A stretch of DNA of 7,234 bases from an uncultured Phycisphaerae bacterium (lineage in GTDB: Bacteria; Planctomycetota; Phycisphaerae; Sedimentisphaerales; Anaerohalosphaeraceae): contig CALKKA010000132.1 of assembly GCA_937995495.1 (NCBI GenBank), forward strand, positions 1-7,234, written 5' to 3'. Under the pieces are notes generated by a model. That model saw only the letters and a program-made list of their open reading frames with translations. It had not been told where the DNA came from and did not search any database. Of the stretch, positions 1 through 5,124 are shown one piece after another. Position numbers and translations under genes: made by a program. The stretch's first letter is position 1; the number at the start of each line of letters is the position of its first letter.

Positions 1-953
1 TCCTGCAGGTGCATCGGAACGGGGTAATAGATGTCGCAGCCGATCTGATTCGCCTGCAAATGTTTGACCACCTCGTCACGCCGCGGCACGCGGATGACAT
101 ACTGATTGTAGATCGAGATGCAATCTTCGCTGATCACCGGCGTCTGAACGACCGTGCCTTTGAATTTCTTGTTGTAATAGGCGGCATTCTTGCGGCGGCC
201 TTCCGACCATTTTTCAAGATGCGGCAGTTTGACCAGTAGTGCCGCTGCCTGGATCGGATCCAACCGGAAGTTGCCGCCGATGTGTTTATGGTAGTACTTG
301 GGCTCCATTCCGTGGTTTCGCATACTAAAGAGCTGATGATACAACTGGTCATCATTGGTCACAATCATGCCGCCATCGCCGATGCCGCCGAGGTTCTTGC
401 TGGGAAAGAAACTGAAACATCCACATGTCCCCATCTGGCCGGCCTTTTTGCCTTTATAGCTGGACGAGATCGCCTGGGCTGCATCCTCGATCACCGCCAG
501 CGAGGATTGGCCGGCGATCTGCATGATCGGATCCATATCTGCCATCTGGCCGTACAAATGCACTGGCATGATCGCCTTGGTATGTTTGGTGATCGCCGCC
601 TCAATAAGAGCGGGGTTGATGTTGTAGGTCACCGGGTCGATATCGACAAAGACCGGTTTGGCACCCACGCGGGCGATACTGCCGCCGGTAGCAAAAAATG
701 TAAAGGGCGTCGTGATCACTTCATCACCCTCTCCGATACCCAAAGCCATCAGACTGCTGATCAGGGCATCGGTACCGCTGGAAACACCCACTGCGTATTT
801 ACAGTTGCAGACACCGGCAATGGCACATTCCAGTTCTTCAACCTTCGGGCCGCCGATACACCGCTGGGTGTCCAGTACTTCGTTGATCTGCTTAAGGACA
901 TCCTTTTTGATGGTTGCGTACTGCGCTTTTAAATCCAATAAAGGTACCTGCAT
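1..953 (-). CDS. DegT/DnrJ/EryC1/StrS-family (WbpE-like) PLP-dependent sugar aminotransferase, C-terminus cut by window edge
   Basis: Transfers an amino group, usually from glutamate, to a keto-sugar nucleotide in the cytoplasm, for amino sugars of surface polysaccharides. The frame is open from ATG at 953 to the left edge, giving 317 residues without a stop; family members are usually about 360-400, so some 50-70 C-terminal residues are missing. Visible signatures: SSGTDAL at 58-64 (PLP phosphate loop), FVDIDPVTYN at 102-111, EDAAQA at 156-161 with Asp157 (pyridine nitrogen contact), and FFPSKNLGGIGDGG at 182-195, where Lys186 is the expected Schiff-base lysine. The stretch around 84-135 closely resembles Pseudomonas WbpE, as I recall that sequence. 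The start is supported by GGAG six bases upstream. It is the third gene of a cassette, 44 nt after the epimerase. Family assignment is firm; the substrate (3-keto or 4-keto, UDP- or dTDP-sugar) cannot be read from the sequence. Confidence 0.93.
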   Translation of the reverse strand, partial: MQVPLLDLKAQYATIKKDVLKQINEVLDTQRCIGGPKVEELECAIAGVCNCKYAVGVSSGTDALISSLMALGIGEGDEVITTPFTFFATGGSIARVGAKPVFVDIDPVTYNINPALIEAAITKHTKAIMPVHLYGQMADMDPIMQIAGQSSLAVIEDAAQAISSSYKGKKAGQMGTCGCFSFFPSKNLGGIGDGGMIVTNDDQLYHQLFSMRNHGMEPKYYHKHIGGNFRLDPIQAAALLVKLPHLEKWSEGRRKNAAYYNKKFKGTVVQTPVISEDCISIYNQYVIRVPRRDEVVKHLQANQIGCDIYYPVPMHLQ

Positions 954-971
954 GAAACACTCCATTTATTT

Positions 972-999
972 AGCTTTCAGCTATCGGCTGTTAGCAACT
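972..999. repeat. Short degenerate heptanucleotide repeat in the epimerase-aminotransferase gap
   Basis: The plus strand divides into four 7-base units: AGCTTTC (972-978), AGCTATC (979-985), GGCTGTT (986-992) and AGCAACT (993-999). The first two differ at one base and the others have drifted. The repeat starts at the epimerase stop codon (998-1000) and ends 18 bases before the aminotransferase start. Its best part can also fold as a 5-bp hairpin, TAGCT-TTC-AGCTA (971-983). With so few units, chance is possible. Confidence 0.45.
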
Positions 1000-2053
1000 A
1001 GTTTATCTGATAAAAATCCTTATACCAATCAATGAATCGCTGGACACCTTCCTGAACAGCTGTGTTGGGTTGATAGTCCAGGTCTTCCACCAGGTCATCG
1101 ACATTTGCCCATGTTGCCGGGACATCACCGGGCTGAATGGGCATCATATTCTTCTGTGCTTTTTTCCCTAAAGCCTGTTCGATCGCTTCAATGAAATCCA
1201 TGAGTTCCACCGGATTGCTGTTTCCGATGTTGTAAATTTTATACGGAGCCTTGGAACAGGATGGGTCGGGCGACTGACCGGACCAATCCGAATTGCCTTT
1301 GGCAGGATGGTCGATCACACGAACAACGCCCTCTACAATATCATCGACATAGGTGAAATCGCGCCGCATCTTACCATGGTTAAAGACATCGATCGGTTTA
1401 TCTTCGAGGATCGCTTTGGTAAACAAAAACAGGGCCATGTCCGGTCGACCCCACGGCCCGTAGACCGTGAAAAACCGCAAGCCCGTGGTGGGCAACCCAA
1501 ACAAATGACTATAGGTGTGTGCCATTAGCTCATTGGACTTCTTGCTCGCGGCGTACAAACTCACCGGGTGGTCCACATTATCGCTGGTCGCAAACGGCAT
1601 GGATTCGTTGAGGCCGTAAACACTGGAACTACTGGCATAGGCCAGATGCTGTATGTCATTATGGCGACAGGCCTCCAGGATATTGACGAAGCCAACGATA
1701 TTGGCATCGATGTATGCCTGTGGATTGATCAGGCTGTAGCGAACACCCGCCTGGGCAGCTAAGTTGCAGACTTTATCAAATTTCTGCTCAGTGAAAAGTC
1801 TATCCAGATTTACTTTTTCTTCCAGATTGAGCTGAATGAAGCGATAGTTGTTGTATTGACTGCTGGTAACCAGTGTATTATATTCAATCCTGTCTTGATC
1901 GATGCCCGTTTGGGCCAAACGGCCATACTTAATCGCAGGGTCATAGTAATCATTAACACTGTCCAGGCCCACCACCTCATCGCCGCGCTCAATGAGCCGC
2001 TGCGCTAAGTGGTATCCAATGAAGCCGGCGGTCCCCGTAACTAGTATTTTCAT
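998..2053 (-). CDS. UDP-glucuronate 4-epimerase (NAD-dependent SDR epimerase)
   Basis: Interconverts UDP-glucuronate and UDP-galacturonate through a 4-keto intermediate with bound NAD. At 351 residues it has the usual family length. It opens with the Rossmann motif TGTAGFIG (6-13). The SDR catalytic residues follow: the SSSSVYG stretch (141-147) supplies the Ser/Thr, and Tyr167 and Lys171 lie in YAASK. The stretch LRFFTVYGPWGRPDMA (192-207) and a late DWSGQSPDP insertion (256-264) before YNIGNSNPVEL are typical of UDP-glucuronate epimerases of the CapI/LpsL group rather than GalE, which is why I name this substrate. The start ATG at 2053 has AGGA seven bases upstream. It lies 39 nt downstream of ugd, whose product is its substrate, so the pair makes metabolic sense. 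A related UDP-hexose epimerase activity is the main alternative. Confidence 0.93.
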   Translation of the reverse strand: MKILVTGTAGFIGYHLAQRLIERGDEVVGLDSVNDYYDPAIKYGRLAQTGIDQDRIEYNTLVTSSQYNNYRFIQLNLEEKVNLDRLFTEQKFDKVCNLAAQAGVRYSLINPQAYIDANIVGFVNILEACRHNDIQHLAYASSSSVYGLNESMPFATSDNVDHPVSLYAASKKSNELMAHTYSHLFGLPTTGLRFFTVYGPWGRPDMALFLFTKAILEDKPIDVFNHGKMRRDFTYVDDIVEGVVRVIDHPAKGNSDWSGQSPDPSCSKAPYKIYNIGNSNPVELMDFIEAIEQALGKKAQKNMMPIQPGDVPATWANVDDLVEDLDYQPNTAVQEGVQRFIDWYKDFYQIN

Positions 2054-2092
2054 TTCAATTTCCTGATTCGGATTTTAAAAAATAAAAATTCA

Positions 2093-3382
2093 TTAACTGC
2101 GACCTATCGAGTAATAGTCCAGTCCCTGCTTTTTAACAAAAGCCGGATTGTACAGGTTGCGACCGTCAAAAATGACCGGTTTGTTCAGGGATTTGGCGAT
2201 CATCTCAAAGTCCGGCGTCCGAAATTCCTGCCAGTCGGTAAAGACCACCAACGCATCCGCGGCATCCAACACAGCATAGGCGTCATCGGCCTGGGTAATC
2301 TTTCCTTCCAGTTCACCGCAGCCGGCCTCCGGGTCGAACGCCGTAACAGTCATTCCCGCATCTAAAAACTTCTTGATACAATACAGTGCCGGTGATTCAC
2401 GGGTGTCATCAGTCCGGGCTTTAAACGCCAGTCCCCAGACACCCAGCTTGATATCCGTTTGGCCTGCAAAATAGTCGAGCAACTTCTGTGCGAAACGGTC
2501 GTGCTGGGTAAAGTTGGCACCTCGAACCGCTTCGGCGATGGTCATCGGTACCCCCTGTTCATTGCCCATATAAATCAGGGCACGGACATCCTTGGGAAAA
2601 CAACTCCCGCCATAACCCACGCCGGGGAATAAAAACGCATTACCGATACGGCCATCACTGCCGATGCCTGCACGCACACTTTCGATATCAGCACCGAATT
2701 TCTCACACAAACCGCTCAGTTCGTTCATAAATGAAATGCGCGTCGCCAGCATGGTATTGGCGGCATACTTGGCCATTTCCGCGCTGGCCGGGTCCATAAA
2801 CAGGATTCGGCTGCTTTTTCGCATAAACGGGGCATACAGGACTTTCATGATCTCCATCACCGCCGGATTGGTGGTCCCGATGATCACCCGGTCGGGTTTG
2901 AGGAAGTCATCGACCGCGGACCCCTCTTTCAAGAATTCGGGGTTGCTGACATAATCAAAGGCAACCTCGGTCTTGGAAGCGATCAGATCGCTAACGATCT
3001 TGTGCGTCCCGATCGGAACCGTGCTTTTGGTGACCAGTATGCGATAGTCCGTCATCATCTTGGCGATTTCTTCAGCCACGCGCAAAACCGCCGAGATATC
3101 CGCAGACCCATCCGGGCTGCTGGGTGTTCCCACCCCGATGAAGATCACCAGGGAATTGTCGACGCCCTCCTGCAAATCTGTCGTAAAGGTCAAACGCCCG
3201 GCCTGGACATTCTTTTTGACGATCTCCGTCAAGCCAGGCTCATAGATGGGAATGACTCCATTTTTGAGATCTTCAATCTTCTTTTTGTCTTTATCAACAC
3301 AGACAACATGATTGCCACCATCGGCCAAACAAGCCGCGGCAACCAGCCCAACATACCCCACACCAACCACTGCTACTTTCAT
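2093..3382 (-). CDS. ugd: UDP-glucose 6-dehydrogenase
   Basis: Oxidises UDP-glucose twice, using two NAD+, to UDP-glucuronate in the cytoplasm. Length is 429 residues, normal for bacterial Ugd/TuaD. From the ATG at 3382, the NAD-binding motif GVGYVG is at 7-12, NPEFLKEGSA at 147-156 (Glu153 region of the active site), Lys205 and Asn209 lie in MAKYAANTM, and the catalytic Cys261 sits in GGSCFPKD with Asp265. FKARTDDTRESPA at 320-332 is the C-terminal UDP-binding-domain signature. The NPEFLKEGSAVDDFLKPDR block is of the UDP-glucose type rather than the UDP-GlcNAc/ManNAc (WbpA/WecC) type. The frame could open one codon earlier at TTG (3385), but AAAGG ends seven bases from the ATG and only four from the TTG, so I chose ATG. 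It is the first gene of the nucleotide-sugar cassette, behind its own promoter candidate. Confidence 0.96.
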   Translation of the reverse strand: MKVAVVGVGYVGLVAAACLADGGNHVVCVDKDKKKIEDLKNGVIPIYEPGLTEIVKKNVQAGRLTFTTDLQEGVDNSLVIFIGVGTPSSPDGSADISAVLRVAEEIAKMMTDYRILVTKSTVPIGTHKIVSDLIASKTEVAFDYVSNPEFLKEGSAVDDFLKPDRVIIGTTNPAVMEIMKVLYAPFMRKSSRILFMDPASAEMAKYAANTMLATRISFMNELSGLCEKFGADIESVRAGIGSDGRIGNAFLFPGVGYGGSCFPKDVRALIYMGNEQGVPMTIAEAVRGANFTQHDRFAQKLLDYFAGQTDIKLGVWGLAFKARTDDTRESPALYCIKKFLDAGMTVTAFDPEAGCGELEGKITQADDAYAVLDAADALVVFTDWQEFRTPDFEMIAKSLNKPVIFDGRNLYNPAFVKKQGLDYYSIGRS

Positions 3383-3389
3383 CAAAACG

Positions 3390-3394
3390 CCTTT
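3390..3394 (-). promoter_or_regulatory. Ribosome binding site that sets the ugd start
   Basis: AAAGG on the minus strand, with seven bases between it and ATG at 3382. The alternative TTG start at 3385 would leave only four bases. Seen directly; its role is inferred. Confidence 0.7.
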
Positions 3395-3406
3395 CTACTA
3401 TAAGAT

Positions 3407-3415
3407 ATTATATCA
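3407..3415 (-). promoter_or_regulatory. Extended -10 promoter candidate for the ugd cassette
   Basis: The minus strand reads TGATATAAT: a perfect TATAAT hexamer (3407-3412) preceded by TGN, the extended -10 form. No good -35 lies 16-18 bases upstream (the best is GAATTT), as is common for extended -10 promoters. Transcription would begin near 3400, leaving a short leader of roughly 18 bases that contains the ribosome binding site. No room is left for a riboswitch or attenuator downstream of this start. Confidence 0.6.
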
Positions 3416-3561
3416 AAGAGGGTTAAATGAAATTCGCCTCATAAAATACCCAGTTATTTCCCCAAAATCATTAGATGACCCTGCACTCCGTGCCCGTCGG
3501 TTGCGCAAAAAAAACAAACACCGACCTGAGAACATCAAAAATAAAATGTCTCATATTTCCC

Positions 3562-3602
3562 CGTCTTCGCAAAAAAATATACCGCGAAGACGCTATTTTT
3601 TT
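3562..3602 (+). terminator. Terminator-like hairpin reading in the plus direction, with no plus-strand gene in front of it
   Basis: CGTCTTCGC (3562-3570) and GCGAAGACG (3584-3592) form a perfect 9-bp stem with a 13-base loop. In the plus sense the stem is followed by CTATTTTTTT (3593-3602), the layout of an intrinsic terminator. In the minus sense, the direction of all genes here, no T tract follows. A second inverted repeat is interleaved: AAAAAAATA in the loop (3571-3579) matches TATTTTTTT after the stem (3594-3602). It may end a small plus-strand RNA, block antisense transcription, or simply be a structured spacer. Confidence 0.45.
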
Positions 3603-3686
3603 AAGTTAAGTTCCCAACAGGGGTTAATCACTGTATTTATCGGCTATTCATGAGGCTCGAATTAACAAAGACTTTTGAATAACTGG

Positions 3687-3719
3687 CAGAAAAAACGTGC
3701 CTTATGGGCGTCAAACGCC
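3687..3719 (-). terminator. Weak terminator candidate after the PTPS gene
   Basis: On the minus strand a 5-bp stem with a 3-base loop (GGCGT-TTG-ACGCC, 3707-3719) overlaps the final stop codon by one base. A six-T run (3690-3695) follows about 11 bases later. A nested alternative GCC-CATAA-GGC with outer CGT/ACG pairing would put the stem directly next to the T run. Position at the end of the block fits a terminator, but the stem is short, so confidence is low. Confidence 0.4.
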
Positions 3720-4519
3720 TATTCCTGATAACAGCAACAGGTTCTGTCATTTTCCCAAACGATCACTTTATGCAGTTTAGCGTTTTTTAGCTTTTTATCC
3801 AGCTTTTGCCACGCCAAAAAAGATAAGTTTTCTACCGTCGGGTTCAACGATTTGAACTCGGCGACATCAACATTGAGGTTTTTATGGTCCACCAGATCCA
3901 AAAAATGTTCTTTGACACCCTTTTCGAAATCAGAATGCCATCCGTCGTCCTCAGATTCGGCCGATTTCTCTACCGATACCTCAAGGATATAGTTGTGGCC
4001 ATGGCCCGCGGGATTAGCGCATTTTCCAAAGGCCTCAACATTCTTCGCTTCATCGAATTGATCATTCCATAACAGGTGCATCGCAGAAAATTCAAATTTT
4101 TCACTCACTATAAACATCTTCGCCTCATCTGATTGAATGGTAATCCGCCTGAACGGATCGAGTTCTAAAGAAAGTTGAGTCACTATTTTCGGGCAAAACG
4201 AATCTCTGAGCACGGCCCACGACTGCTTCAGTACCTTCACCAAAGAAATCAATGTGGGCGTCTTCCGGTCTTGAAAAGTTTCAAAGATTAACCTCTCAAA
4301 AAATGGAACGACTTCCTGACGAACCGCTTGATCGATTTGAGAAACATTCACTACAAAACCCGTATCCCGGTCCAATTCACTCGCCAAATCCACCCATAAG
4401 GAAAAATAGATGCTTAACCCGTTGCCACAGGGTTTTGATGCATAGGAATTAAAACCCTGCGTCTGCTGCTGGGAGAAAGGATCCAGCGAAAAACGAATCT
4501 GTCGGCTCAATGTGTGCAT
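3719..4519 (-). CDS. Tandem 6-pyruvoyl-tetrahydropterin synthase / QueD-family protein with a degenerate first domain
   Basis: This family converts dihydroneopterin triphosphate to 6-pyruvoyl-tetrahydropterin (biopterin route) or 6-carboxy-tetrahydropterin (queuosine and other deazapurines). Its 266 residues are about twice a single domain. The second half (about 136-266) is a full PTPS domain: zinc ligands His148, His173 and His175, nucleophile Cys167, DHKNLN at 211-216 with the catalytic His212, NPTVEN at 226-231, and Glu256. The first half (about 4-130) follows the same order but the zinc ligands are gone: the first His position reads Pro14 and HGH aligns with CGN at 31-33. The Cys-x5-HGH spacing (FGKCANPAGHGHNY) is that of animal PTPS; E. 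coli QueD has Cys-x3-HGH. The start ATG at 4519 shares a base with the folE stop, with AGGG four bases upstream. The family is sure; the product, biopterin-type or queuosine-type, is open. Confidence 0.88.
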   Translation of the reverse strand: MHTLSRQIRFSLDPFSQQQTQGFNSYASKPCGNGLSIYFSLWVDLASELDRDTGFVVNVSQIDQAVRQEVVPFFERLIFETFQDRKTPTLISLVKVLKQSWAVLRDSFCPKIVTQLSLELDPFRRITIQSDEAKMFIVSEKFEFSAMHLLWNDQFDEAKNVEAFGKCANPAGHGHNYILEVSVEKSAESEDDGWHSDFEKGVKEHFLDLVDHKNLNVDVAEFKSLNPTVENLSFLAWQKLDKKLKNAKLHKVIVWENDRTCCCYQE

Positions 4520-4527
4520 TACACCCT
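4517..4527 (-). promoter_or_regulatory. folE stop / PTPS start overlap with internal ribosome site
   Basis: The minus strand reads AGGG (4524-4527), four bases, then ATG (4519-4517), whose A is the last base of the folE TAA stop (4521-4519). A TAATG junction usually means that the second gene is translated by ribosomes finishing the first, so the two enzymes should be made in matched amounts. Confidence 0.7.
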
Positions 4528-5091
4528 GTCTACATGCATTAAAGTCAGCACCTCTGATCGGCTTCGGGGATCTTTCTTGAAGATACCTCGCAAGGCACTG
4601 GTCACCATCGCCGCACCGGGTTTTTTAATTCCGCGAATTGTCATACAGCTATGTGACGCCTCTATAACAACCGCAACCCCCTTAGGTTTCAGGTTGGTCA
4701 TCAGAAAATCCGCAATCTGACCCGTCAACCGCTCTTGCACCTGCAAGCGCCGGGCAAAGGCATCAACGATACGGGCCAACTTACTGACCCCCAGCACCTT
4801 GCCATCGGGCAGATAGGCAAGATGAGCCGTCCCGATAAACGGCATCATGTGGTGTTCGCAAATGCTGTAGAACGGGATATCCCGCAACAGAACGATCTCA
4901 TCGTATGTCTCATGGAAGATACTGCTCAAATGCTCTGAGGGATTGTGCCGCATCCCATCCAGCAGTTCGGCATACATGCGGCCCACTCGCGCGGGTGTGT
5001 CTTTGAGACCTTCTCTGTTCGGGTCTTCACCCACTGCCTCAAGAATCTCAAGCACGGCCTTTTCAATTCGTTTTAGATCGACTTCTTTCAT
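4519..5091 (-). CDS. folE: GTP cyclohydrolase I
   Basis: Converts GTP to 7,8-dihydroneopterin triphosphate and formate, the entry step to folate, biopterin and queuosine; the enzyme is a cytoplasmic zinc-dependent decamer. Its 190 residues match the short bacterial form. ICEHHMMPF at 77-85 gives zinc ligands Cys78 and His81, and EASHSCMTIRG at 144-154 gives the third ligand Cys149 and the catalytic His146. GVSKLARIVDAFARRLQVQE at 101-120 is the classic central signature. ATG at 5091 has AAAGGG about ten bases upstream, slightly far but the best start. It begins 33 nt after the aminopeptidase stop and overlaps the PTPS gene by one base. The overlap with the enzyme that uses its product suggests it serves that pathway at least as much as folate synthesis. 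Confidence 0.97.
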   Translation of the reverse strand: MKEVDLKRIEKAVLEILEAVGEDPNREGLKDTPARVGRMYAELLDGMRHNPSEHLSSIFHETYDEIVLLRDIPFYSICEHHMMPFIGTAHLAYLPDGKVLGVSKLARIVDAFARRLQVQERLTGQIADFLMTNLKPKGVAVVIEASHSCMTIRGIKKPGAAMVTSALRGIFKKDPRSRSEVLTLMHVDRV

Positions 5092-5124
5092 TTTAATCGT
5101 GCCCTTTACTTCTATATCAAGCCA

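Larger units (their letters stand above)
3383..3718. other. 336-nt AT-rich intergenic region between the two transcription units
   Basis: This separates the PTPS stop from the ugd start. From high to low coordinates it holds a weak terminator candidate (3687-3719), a plus-facing hairpin with a T tract (3562-3602), several A runs, and the ugd promoter (3407-3415). A weak 6-bp inverted repeat GTCGGT/ACCGAC (3496-3501, 3520-3525) and two copies of ATTTCCCC (3456-3463, 3555-3562) are also present, without clear meaning. I see no convincing small gene. An open plus frame crosses it but lacks a ribosome site and begins antisense inside ugd. Confidence 0.7.

Noticed and set aside
282..932. Plus-strand open frame of 216 codons
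   Set aside because: It lies fully antisense to the aminotransferase, whose motifs are unmistakable. The protein is rich in His and Cys without a recognisable domain, as expected of a shadow frame.
3383..3385. TTG start codon for ugd, one codon before ATG
   Set aside because: The ribosome site would be only four bases away, and Ugd proteins normally begin directly with MK-hydrophobic before the GxGxxG motif, which matches the ATG.
3496..3525. Inverted repeat GTCGGT/ACCGAC around an A run
   Set aside because: Only six base pairs with an 18-base loop. It places a T run inside the loop rather than after the stem, so it is not a believable terminator.
3456..3562. Two copies of ATTTCCCC 99 bases apart as a regulator-binding pair
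   Set aside because: Eight bases in AT-rich DNA with runs of C may recur by chance, and neither copy is positioned at a recognisable promoter element.
3562..3602. Stable H-type pseudoknot from the interleaved repeats
   Set aside because: With zero and one bases available to cross two 9-bp stems, both stems cannot form in full at once. Mutually exclusive hairpins are the most that can be claimed.
3312..3653. Plus-strand open frame of 113 codons across the intergenic region
   Set aside because: It begins antisense inside ugd, has no ribosome site, reads as low-complexity Lys/Ser/Pro sequence and runs through the 9-bp hairpin and its T tract. I see no sign of a real protein.
5092..5124. Internal promoter for folE (TGATATAGA on the minus strand)
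   Set aside because: The hexamer matches TATAAT at only four positions and no -35 is present. The short gap to pepA is better explained by co-transcription.
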